Shown in pieces: positions 47,998 to 56,900 of a stretch of DNA of 64,000 nucleotides (the stretch's first letter is position 1; every line of letters starts with the position of its first letter). Below the pieces are notes generated by a model. The model was not told the DNA's origin and searched no databases. It saw only the letters and a list, made by a program, of their open reading frames with translations. The translations under genes and the position numbers were made by a program. The stretch spans positions 1 to 64,000 of the forward strand of contig JAZQOA010000019.1 of NCBI GenBank assembly GCA_045627605.1. The letters run 5' to 3'. Source of the stretch: RGIG5952 sp045627605. GTDB taxonomy: Bacteria; Verrucomicrobiota; Kiritimatiellia; RFP12; JAAYLN01.

Positions 47998-49530
47998 ATG
48001 CTCGCGAAGGTTTGCTCGGGAGCTGTCTTGGGCGTCGACGCCTACCCCGTCGAGATTGAAGTCAATTCGGGGTCGGGCGAAATCAACGTTGTCATCGTCG
48101 GCCTTCCCGACGCGGCCGTGCGCGAAAGCAAGGACCGCGTCTGGACGGCGATTTCAAACAGCGGCTTCGAGCCGCCAATGGGGCGGACGACCATCAACCT
48201 CGCCCCGGCCGATACGAAGAAGGAGGGCCCGAGCTTCGACCTCCCGATTGCGATTGGCGTCCTGCAGGCGGCGGAGGCCCTGCCCGTCCCCGCCTATTCG
48301 TTCGCGATGATCGGTGAACTGGCGCTTTCGGGCGAGGTCCGCCGGGTGAGGGGCGTCCTGCCGATCGCCATCGCGATGCGCGACGCCGGCATTTCACGCA
48401 TTCTCGTCCCCGCCGGCAACGCCGAGGAGGCGGCTGTCGTGGACGGCATTGACGTGATTCCCGTCGCGTCGCTTTCCGAGGCGGCGGCCTACATCGCCGG
48501 CACCTGTCCGGTCGCGCCGCTGAAGCTTGGCCTTTCCGATGTCGCGGCGGAGAACCCCGCCGACGTCGGCGACTTCATCGACGTCCGCGGCCAGGAGAGC
48601 GCCAAGCGCGCCATTGAAGTCGCGGTTGCCGGCGGCCACAACATCCTGATGATCGGGCCGCCCGGCACCGGCAAGACGATGCTGGCCCGCCGGCTGTCGT
48701 CGATTCTCCCGGCGATGACGCTTGAGGAGTCCCTTGAGACGACGCGGATCCATTCCATTGCCGGGACGCTCGGCCCGCATCAGTCGCTCGTCGTCTCGCG
48801 GCCATTTCGCGCGCCGCACCATACGATTTCCGACGCCGGGCTTCTGGGCGGCGGCACGCATCCGATGCCGGGCGAGGTAAGCCTCGCGCACAACGGCGTC
48901 CTTTTCCTCGACGAACTCCCCGAGTTCCACCGCAATGTGCTCGAAGTCATGCGCCAGCCGCTTGAAGACGGCTTTGTGACGATTTCACGCGCCGCGGGGT
49001 CCGTGACCTTCCCCTCGCGCTTCATCCTCGTCGCGGCGATGAACCCGTGTCCCTGCGGCTATTACGGCGACCCGCGGCGCAACTGCAACTGCGGCGCGGC
49101 GCGCGTCCAGCAATACCGCAACAAAATCTCCGGCCCGCTCCTCGACCGCATCGACCTCCACGTCAACGTCTCGGCGGTGGGCTACGGCGACCTTCGGCAG
49201 TCCGCCCCGACGGGCAAGGACTCCGCCACGATGCGCGCCGAGGCGCAGCGCGCCCGCGCCATCCAGCAGGAACGGTTCCGCGCCGCAGGTCTTTCGATCG
49301 CCTGCAACGCCGCCATGGGCGCGCGGGAAATCAACCGGTTCTGCACGCTTTCAGGCTCGGCCGAGGCGATGCTGCAAAGCGCCATGACGGCGTTTTCGCT
49401 GAGCGCCCGCGCCTATTCGCGCATCGTCAAGGTCGCCCGTACTATCGCCGACCTTGAAGGCGCCGCCGAAATCGGCGAACTCCACGTCGCCGAGGCGATC
49501 CAGTACCGCCAGCTCGACCGCGGAATGTAG
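47998..49530 (+). CDS. comM: ComM/YifB family Mg-chelatase-like AAA+ ATPase
   Basis: The 510-residue product has an N-terminal Lon-protease-like fold ('LPDAAVRESKDRVWTAISNS'), an AAA+ core with Walker A 'GPPGTGKTM' (near 221) and Walker B 'GVLFLDELPEF', and a zinc-type insertion 'CPCGYYGDPRRNCNC'. ComM homologues are hexameric branch-migration helicases that help integrate DNA taken up by transformation. The role here is inferred from the family. It is likely cotranscribed with efp. Confidence 0.93.
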   Translation: MLAKVCSGAVLGVDAYPVEIEVNSGSGEINVVIVGLPDAAVRESKDRVWTAISNSGFEPPMGRTTINLAPADTKKEGPSFDLPIAIGVLQAAEALPVPAYSFAMIGELALSGEVRRVRGVLPIAIAMRDAGISRILVPAGNAEEAAVVDGIDVIPVASLSEAAAYIAGTCPVAPLKLGLSDVAAENPADVGDFIDVRGQESAKRAIEVAVAGGHNILMIGPPGTGKTMLARRLSSILPAMTLEESLETTRIHSIAGTLGPHQSLVVSRPFRAPHHTISDAGLLGGGTHPMPGEVSLAHNGVLFLDELPEFHRNVLEVMRQPLEDGFVTISRAAGSVTFPSRFILVAAMNPCPCGYYGDPRRNCNCGAARVQQYRNKISGPLLDRIDLHVNVSAVGYGDLRQSAPTGKDSATMRAEAQRARAIQQERFRAAGLSIACNAAMGAREINRFCTLSGSAEAMLQSAMTAFSLSARAYSRIVKVARTIADLEGAAEIGELHVAEAIQYRQLDRGM

Positions 49531-49593
49531 GAGCGAATGGAGAGTTGCGAGTTTGCCCAACCTTCAACCTCCAACCTCAAATCTGTCGGCATT

Positions 49594-49602
49594 TGGTATA
49601 AT
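49594..49602 (+). promoter_or_regulatory. extended -10 promoter of the AICAR transformylase gene
   Basis: TGGTATAAT at 49594-49602 is an extended -10 element 28 nt before the ATG at 49630. AGGAG lies just before that ATG. No convincing -35 is visible. Confidence 0.6.
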
Positions 49603-49629
49603 TGAAACTTCAACTTTACGGAGGAACTT

Positions 49630-50895
<1,266 letters not shown>

Positions 50896-50923
50896 AATTC
50901 CGCACCAAAAGACGCGGGACGGC

Positions 50924-50957
50924 AAAGGGGCGCGATGTTTTCCATCGCGCCCCTTTT
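50924..50957 (+). terminator. intrinsic terminator after the AICAR transformylase gene
   Basis: A perfect 14-bp stem, AAAGGGGCGCGATG (50924-50937) with CATCGCGCCCCTTT (50943-50956), has a 5-nt loop. The 3' T-run is four bases. Confidence 0.85.
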
Positions 50958-51473
50958 GGGTAGAATGACTTTGTTCCTTTTTCCTCGCATTGGCGCGGGG
51001 AAAGCCGCGGTAACGCAGGATGTTCTTTCAAGACGGCGGATGCACATCGGACCGGGAAAAAAAGGAGACAGGGAAACCCACCCGGGGCCCAGTAAACATA
51101 CGCAACACGTTGCGCATTAGTTGAGTTGTAAAATATCGATGAAAAAACAATTTGCATGAAATAAACATGAAAGTGAATGTGCAAATCCAAATATTGCAAA
51201 AGGTGAGAAAGTGTGGATGTTCTTCCAGTTATCATCCCAGCGTAAGATAGAGGGACAGTCCCCTTGTTGCAAAGCCTCACAATATTGTAAATTAAGCAAA
51301 TTTAATCATGGTTGACTTTTTGGGGGTGATGCAATTGCCGGCACATGTCCGGGGACCTTTCGAACGACTCCTTGCGTAAAATGACGAGATTTGTAAAAAT
51401 AAGTGCGTTGTCCGAATCGTTCCCTGTCGGCCGGGGGAGTGCAATTACTTTTCCAGAGGAAAGAGGTTTGACC
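50958..51473. other. AT-rich intergenic region upstream of the five-repeat FGE gene
   Basis: This gap of about 516 bp has no convincing gene. The section 51110-51330 is far richer in A/T than its surroundings. Visible elements: a strong but orphan Shine-Dalgarno-like AAAAAAAGGAG near 51058-51066 with no start codon in range; an inverted repeat CGCAAC-ac-GTTGCG at 51101-51114; a palindrome GGGACAGTCCC at 51252-51262; and a possible weak promoter TTGTTG (51264-51269), 18 bp, TAAATT (51288-51293). The composition suggests foreign or decayed DNA, or a long regulatory leader. Confidence 0.5.
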
Positions 51474-54400
51474 ATGGATTCGCTCAAGTTTTTGCCCTGC
51501 GCCATTGCCGGTGCAGTTGCGATTGCCCTTTCGGGTGTCTGCCAGGATTCGCCTGGGCTGGCGAGTTCGTCCCGCGGCGGGGACGAGCTGAGGAATTTGT
51601 CGGCGGCGATGGTCCCTATCCCCGGCAAGGACTACAGCCTGTGCAAATACGAGGTGACGCGGGGGTTGTGGGCGGTCGTGATGGGCGGCGATTCGCCCGA
51701 CGCCGGCGAAGCGGAGAAGCCCGTCTACCAGGTCTCCTGGTTCGACTGTCAGAAGTTTTTGGAAAAGTTGAATGCGCTGGATCCGGGGCATGGCTATCGA
51801 TTGCCGACGCTGAACGAGTGGGAACACGCCTGTCGCGCGGGAGGCAAGGGGGCATGCGGGAAATTGGCCGACGGGCGCGAGGCGGTCGTTGACGAGGTGG
51901 CCTGGTATGTCGGGAATGCTTCCGGCCGGGTGCAGAGGGTCGGGCAGAAGCTGCCGAATGCCTTTGGCCTCTACGACATGCTCGGCAACGCGAGTGAATG
52001 GGTGTCGACGGACGTCTGCGGCGACAGGTACTATCTTGGCGGGGAGAGCTGTAACCCGGCCGAATGGATGAGGTGGCGTGGCCGGAGTTGGTGCCATCCC
52101 TCGCACAGGAGCTGCGGGTTGCGCGTTTGCGCCGGCCTGTCGGCCGCGCAACGGGAGGCTGCGGGGAAAAAGGCCGCCGAGATGCGGGCCGAGGCGTTGC
52201 GGGAGCTACCGTCGACGATGGTGCCGATCCCCGGCAGGAGCTACAGCCTTTGCAAGTACGAGGTGACGCAGATCCTCTGGGAGGCCGTGATGGGCGGCAA
52301 GCCGTTGGCCTATGTGGGCGACGACCTGCCCGTGAGCGATGTCTCGTGGGACGATTGCCAGCAGTTCCTGGCGAAGTTGAACGAACGATGCCCTGGCCAC
52401 GACTACCGCCTCCCGACCGAGGAGGAGTGGGAACACGCCTGCCGTGCGGGAAGCACGGGGAAGTTCGGTAATCTCGCCGATGGGCGCGAGGGAAAGCTCA
52501 AGGAGCTGGGGTGGTATCATGACAGTCCATACGGCACCCCTGACGTCTACCCCGTGGGGGCGAAAAAGCCCAATGCCTTCGGTCTCTACGACATGCACGG
52601 CAATGTGGCGGAATGGACCTCCACCCCGGTTGGAAGCGCGTGGGTCATTCGCGGCGGGGGATTGCGCAACGAGGCCGCCTGGTGCGAGGCGGGATGCCAA
52701 AATTTGGGCTACCACGATGTCCGCAGCCCAAATATCGGCTTCCGTCTCTGCGGCACGTTTTCCGCGGCGGAGCGCGAAGCGGCGTCCGCGATAACGGCTG
52801 CGGAACTGGAAAAGGCCGCTGCCGCCGAGGTGGATGCCAGAAGCGAGGCCGTGGAGTTACGGAAGACGGGCGACGCCATGCTGAAGAACTTGCAGAACCT
52901 CATGGTGCGGATTCCGGGTGGCGGCGTTTACATGTGCAAGTACGAGGTGACCCAGGGGGTGTGGGCTTCCGTGATGGGAACGGCACCTTCGTTCTTCAAG
53001 GGCGCCGACTTGCCGGTGGAAAATGTCTCGTGGGACGACTGCCAGGAGTTTCTGGCGAAGTTGAATGAAATATCTCCCGGCCACGACTATCGTCTCCCGA
53101 CAAGGAAGGAATGGGAATACGCCTGCCGCGCGGGAAGCGAGGGGTTGTACGGGAGGCTGGCGGACGGCCGCGAAGGAACATTAGGCGAGTTGGCGTGGTA
53201 CTACTGGAATTCTGACTCGAAGACCCATCCTGTCGGACAAAAGGCACCGAACGCCTTCGGTCTCTACGACATGCACGGCAACGTGGCGGAATGGACGTCG
53301 ACGGCCACCAGGGAGCACAGGGATTGCTGTGGCGGCGGTTTCAGTTTTTGGGATGCCGAGTGCGCATCGGACATGCGCCGTTCGCCACTTCGCGACACGC
53401 ACGACAAGTGCTTTGGTTTCCGCATCTGCTACAGTACCGCGTTGACCGAAGAGGAGCGGGAGGCACTCGAAAAGACCAGGGCGGAGGCCCGTGCGGCGGT
53501 TGAAAAAGCCATGGCGGAAGCAGTGGCGGCCTTGCCGTCGACGATGGTTCAAATTCCCGGCAAGGACTTCTGCCTGTGCAAATACGAGGTGACGCAGGCG
53601 TTGTGGGAGGCTGTGACGGGCGAAAACCCCGCGCGTTTCAAAGGTGTTGACAATCCGGTCAACAACGTTTCGTGGGATGATTGCCAGGCGTTTCTCGTGA
53701 AGCTGAATGAAATGTACCCTGGCCGCGATTTCCGCCTCCCGTCCGAGGAGGAGTGGGAGTACGCCTGCCGAGCGGGAAGCACGGGATGGTATGGCCTTGT
53801 GGCGGATGGCCGAGAAGGTGAGCTTGATAAAATAGCATGGTACAAAAGCAACAGCGGAGATAAGTCCCACCCCGTCGGGCAGAAGGAGCCGAACGCCTTC
53901 GGCCTCTACGACATGCACGGCAACGTGAGCGAGTGGACGACGACTGTCAATGGCTACCAGATGGTTTATCGCGGTGGAAACGCGTTTCAGGGGAGGGCCT
54001 CCTGCCGGGTTGACTTTGTCAACTCAGCGGGGCGGCGGTTCCGCTCCGACACTGTCGGGCTCCGCCTCTGCGGCAAGTCCATGCTGACCGACGAGGAGCG
54101 GGCCGCGATTGAGAAGGAAGAGGCGGAGGCCCGCGCGGCGCACGAGAACGTCCTGGCGGAAGCCCTGGTCACCCTGCCGTCGACGATGGTTCAAATCCCC
54201 GGGAAGGACTACTGCCTTTGCAAGTACGAGGTGACGCAGGCGCTCTGGGAGGCCGTGACGGGCGAAAATCCCGCGCGTTTCAAGGACGTTGACAATCCGG
54301 TCAACAACGTTTCGTGGATTGATTGTCGGGACTTCCTCAAGAAGCTGAATGAAATGTGCCCCGGCCGCGATTACCGACTCCCAACCGAGGAGGAGTGGGA

Positions 54401-54734
54401 GTATGCCTGCCGAGCGGGAAGCACGGGCAAATACGGTGCCCTCGCCGACGGGCGCGAAGGTACGCTTGATGAAATGGGATGGTACAACGACAATGCCAAT
54501 AACCAAGTGCATGTCCCCGGGCTGAAAAAGCCCAATGCCTTTGGCCTTTACGACATGCACGGCAATGTCGGCGAGTGGACATCCACGCCCCAGGGGGATG
54601 ATTGCATGGTCTGCCGAGGCGGTGACTTTGCGCACGGCGGAATCATTTGCATGGCCGGAGTTGACAAATTGTACGGGCTGGGGTACAGGAGCAACACGGT
54701 CGGGCTCCGTCTTTGCTGCAGGCCTGCGCCGTAG
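51474..54734 (+). CDS. secreted protein with five tandem FGE/SUMF1-like domains
   Basis: The 1086-residue product has an N-terminal signal-like segment (about 1-23; the Cys is in a poor lipobox, so lipoprotein status is uncertain). Five formylglycine-generating-enzyme-like domains follow, starting near residues 45, 247, 475, 688 and 903. Each has 'KYEVTQxLWEAVxG', 'VSWDDCQxFLxKLNE', 'YRLPTEEEWEYACRAGS', 'NAFGLYDMHGNVxEW' and a closing 'GLRLC'. Linkers are 25-45-residue charged helices. Repeats 4 and 5 are nearly identical even in DNA. I did not see the paired active-site cysteines of true FGE, so the domains may bind ligands rather than oxidise sulfatases. AGAGG precedes the ATG by 7 nt. Confidence 0.85.
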   Translation: MDSLKFLPCAIAGAVAIALSGVCQDSPGLASSSRGGDELRNLSAAMVPIPGKDYSLCKYEVTRGLWAVVMGGDSPDAGEAEKPVYQVSWFDCQKFLEKLNALDPGHGYRLPTLNEWEHACRAGGKGACGKLADGREAVVDEVAWYVGNASGRVQRVGQKLPNAFGLYDMLGNASEWVSTDVCGDRYYLGGESCNPAEWMRWRGRSWCHPSHRSCGLRVCAGLSAAQREAAGKKAAEMRAEALRELPSTMVPIPGRSYSLCKYEVTQILWEAVMGGKPLAYVGDDLPVSDVSWDDCQQFLAKLNERCPGHDYRLPTEEEWEHACRAGSTGKFGNLADGREGKLKELGWYHDSPYGTPDVYPVGAKKPNAFGLYDMHGNVAEWTSTPVGSAWVIRGGGLRNEAAWCEAGCQNLGYHDVRSPNIGFRLCGTFSAAEREAASAITAAELEKAAAAEVDARSEAVELRKTGDAMLKNLQNLMVRIPGGGVYMCKYEVTQGVWASVMGTAPSFFKGADLPVENVSWDDCQEFLAKLNEISPGHDYRLPTRKEWEYACRAGSEGLYGRLADGREGTLGELAWYYWNSDSKTHPVGQKAPNAFGLYDMHGNVAEWTSTATREHRDCCGGGFSFWDAECASDMRRSPLRDTHDKCFGFRICYSTALTEEEREALEKTRAEARAAVEKAMAEAVAALPSTMVQIPGKDFCLCKYEVTQALWEAVTGENPARFKGVDNPVNNVSWDDCQAFLVKLNEMYPGRDFRLPSEEEWEYACRAGSTGWYGLVADGREGELDKIAWYKSNSGDKSHPVGQKEPNAFGLYDMHGNVSEWTTTVNGYQMVYRGGNAFQGRASCRVDFVNSAGRRFRSDTVGLRLCGKSMLTDEERAAIEKEEAEARAAHENVLAEALVTLPSTMVQIPGKDYCLCKYEVTQALWEAVTGENPARFKDVDNPVNNVSWIDCRDFLKKLNEMCPGRDYRLPTEEEWEYACRAGSTGKYGALADGREGTLDEMGWYNDNANNQVHVPGLKKPNAFGLYDMHGNVGEWTSTPQGDDCMVCRGGDFAHGGIICMAGVDKLYGLGYRSNTVGLRLCCRPAP

Positions 54735-54758
54735 CCAACCTTCGTGTTCGTGCTTTTT

Positions 54759-54787
54759 TTGCCTCACGCGCGCTTTTAGAGTATAAT
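54759..54787 (+). promoter_or_regulatory. promoter of the nifU operon
   Basis: TTGCCT (54759-54764), 17 bp and TATAAT (54782-54787) form a near-consensus promoter. It leaves a leader of about 80 nt before the nifU ATG at 54876. The T-run at 54754-54760 just before it has no hairpin, so no terminator was called for the FGE gene. Confidence 0.75.
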
Positions 54788-54875
54788 AATACGCTTCGGT
54801 TTCGTTTGAAAATGTCGTTTCCGGTGGGGCATCCGCGCCGGGCGGTGTTTGGCTTAATGGCTTATTCGAGGTTTT

Positions 54876-55724
54876 ATGTGGAATTACACTGACAAGGTCC
54901 TGGATCACTTTCGCAACCCCCGCAACGTCGGGAAGATCGAGAATCCCGACGGCACGGGAACCGTCGGCTCGCTCGCCTGCGGCGATTCGCTTACGCTGAC
55001 TTTCAAGCTCGACGGGAACGGACGCATCGCGGACGTCAAATTCCAGACTTTCGGCTGCGCCTCGGCCATAGCGTCGTCGTCGGCGCTTACGGAGCTTGTG
55101 AAGGGCAAGACGCTTGAGGAGGCGGAGAAGATCACCAACAAGGAGATCGCCGACTACCTGGGCGGCCTCCCCGAGCAGAAGATGCATTGCTCCGTCATGG
55201 GCCGCGAGGCGCTTGAGGCGGCGATTCACAATTACCGCACCGGCGAGACGGTTGTCCGCGACCTCAAGGAGGAGAAGATCGTCTGCAAGTGCTTTGGCGT
55301 CTCCGAGGAGGAAATCGTCCGCGTCGCCACCGAGAACGGCCTGACGACCGTCGACCAGGTGACGCACTATTGCAAGGCGGGCGGCGCCTGCGGCCAGTGT
55401 CGCGGCGAGATCCAGGCGGTTCTCGACCGCCTCGCCGCGGAGCGCGCGAAGTCCGCCGCTCCCGCCGAGGCGCCGAGGAAACTCACGAATCTCCAGAAGA
55501 TGAAGCTCGTCGAAGAGGTCATCGAGCGCGAAATCCGCCCGGCCCTCCGCCGCGACAGGGGCGACATCGACCTCATCGACATCGCCGGCGACAAGGTGAC
55601 GATCGCCTTCCGCGGCATGTGCTCGGGCTGTCCGACGGCCGAGGTCACGCGCCGCGACTTCATCCAGGCCAAGCTCCGCGAGTTTGTCTCGCCCGAAATC
55701 GAAGTCGTCGAGGAGAAGGCGTAA
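54876..55724 (+). CDS. nifU: Fe-S cluster assembly scaffold NifU (three-domain)
   Basis: The 282-residue full-length NifU has an IscU-like N-terminal domain with three cluster cysteines (Cys35 in 'LACGDS', Cys62 in 'FGCASA', Cys106 in 'MHCSVMG'). The central BFD-like [2Fe-2S] domain carries 'CKCFGVSEEEI' and 'GGACGQC'. The C-terminal Nfu domain has 'GMCSGCPTAE'. It receives sulfur from NifS and builds clusters for apoproteins. nifS starts one base after its stop. No nitrogenase genes are present, so this serves general Fe-S assembly, plausibly including the Fe-S flavoprotein NfnB downstream. Confidence 0.95.
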   Translation: MWNYTDKVLDHFRNPRNVGKIENPDGTGTVGSLACGDSLTLTFKLDGNGRIADVKFQTFGCASAIASSSALTELVKGKTLEEAEKITNKEIADYLGGLPEQKMHCSVMGREALEAAIHNYRTGETVVRDLKEEKIVCKCFGVSEEEIVRVATENGLTTVDQVTHYCKAGGACGQCRGEIQAVLDRLAAERAKSAAPAEAPRKLTNLQKMKLVEEVIEREIRPALRRDRGDIDLIDIAGDKVTIAFRGMCSGCPTAEVTRRDFIQAKLREFVSPEIEVVEEKA

Positions 55725-55725
55725 A

Positions 55726-56895
55726 ATGGCGGAAAAGCCCTTGGTTTACCTCGACAACAACGCCACGACGAGGATCGCCCCCGAAGTGACGGAGGCGATG
55801 TTGCCTTTCTTCACCGAGAAATGGGGCAACCCGTCGAGCATGCACCTTTTCGGCGGCCGCGTGATGGCGGATGTCGACGCGGCCCGTGCGCGCATCGCGG
55901 CCTTCATCAACGCCGACCCCGCCGAGATCATTTTCACAAGCTGCGGCACGGAGAGCGACAACACCGCCATCTACGGCGCAGTCGAGGCGCTCGGCCCCGA
56001 GACGACGCTGATCACCTCCAAGGTCGAGCATCCCGCGGTTCTCGGCCCCTGCCGCCATTTCCGCGACGCCCACGGCCACCGCCTTGTCGAAGTCGGCGTC
56101 GATGGCGGCGGCCACCTCAACCTCCACGAACTCGCCGCCGCGCTCGCGCTCCCCGGCCCCAAGGCCGTCTTCCTGATGTGGGCCAACAACGAGACCGGCG
56201 TGGTTTTCGAGATGGAGAAGATCGCCCGCATGTGCAAGGACGCCGGCGCCTTCCTGCATACCGACGCCGTCCAGGCCGCCTCGAAGATTCCGCTCGACGT
56301 CTCCAAGGTCCCGGTCGACACACTTGCCTTCGCCGGTCACAAAATCCACGCGCCGAAGGGCATCGCCGTGCTCTACGTGCGCCGCGGGACGCGTCTCCGC
56401 ACCTACATGATCGGCGGCCACCAGGAGAATGGCCGCCGCGGCGGCACCGAGAACGTCCCCTACATCGTCGGGCTCGCAAAGGCCTGCGACCTCGCCGCGG
56501 AGCATCTTCGCGACACGTCCGGGATGGCGCGGCTTCGCGACAAGCTCGAGAACGGGCTTCTCGCCTCGTGCCCCGACGCCAGCGTCAACGGCGACCGTGC
56601 GGCGCGCGTCCCCAACACGACCAATGTCAGCTTCTCGTTTATCGAGGGCGAGGCGATGCTCTACCATCTTTCCGATCTCGGCATCTGCGCGTCGTCCGGC
56701 TCCGCGTGCTCGTCGGGCTCGCTCGAACCCTCGCACGTGATTCGCGCCATGGGCATTCCCTTCACGCAGGCCCACGGTTCGCTCCGCTTCAGCCTCAGCC
56801 GCTACACGACCGAGGCCGAAATCGACTACACGCTCGAGCACATGCCGCGAATCGTCGCCAAGCTCCGCGAGCTTTCGCCCTTTGTGGCGAAATAG
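55726..56895 (+). CDS. nifS: cysteine desulfurase NifS/IscS
   Basis: The 389-residue PLP enzyme converts cysteine to alanine and delivers sulfur to NifU. 'VYLDNNATTRIAPEV' is the N-terminal signature, 'FAGHKIHAPKGI' has the PLP lysine, and the mobile catalytic Cys is in 'CASSGSACSSGSLEPSHV'. I chose the ATG at 55726, directly after nifU. The following debranching enzyme begins 5 nt after its stop, implying cotranscription. Confidence 0.96.
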   Translation: MAEKPLVYLDNNATTRIAPEVTEAMLPFFTEKWGNPSSMHLFGGRVMADVDAARARIAAFINADPAEIIFTSCGTESDNTAIYGAVEALGPETTLITSKVEHPAVLGPCRHFRDAHGHRLVEVGVDGGGHLNLHELAAALALPGPKAVFLMWANNETGVVFEMEKIARMCKDAGAFLHTDAVQAASKIPLDVSKVPVDTLAFAGHKIHAPKGIAVLYVRRGTRLRTYMIGGHQENGRRGGTENVPYIVGLAKACDLAAEHLRDTSGMARLRDKLENGLLASCPDASVNGDRAARVPNTTNVSFSFIEGEAMLYHLSDLGICASSGSACSSGSLEPSHVIRAMGIPFTQAHGSLRFSLSRYTTEAEIDYTLEHMPRIVAKLRELSPFVAK

Positions 56896-56900
56896 GCGCC

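Noticed and set aside
51345..51473. Upstream in-frame extension of the FGE-repeat protein
   Set aside because: The extra residues have no export signal or ribosome-binding site, whereas the ATG at 51474 has AGAGG 7 nt upstream and begins a signal-like segment.
55821..56900. Very long frame upstream of the debranching enzyme start
   Set aside because: This part is an out-of-frame reading of nifS with Arg/Pro-rich shadow composition; recognisable debranching sequence begins at the ATG at 56901.
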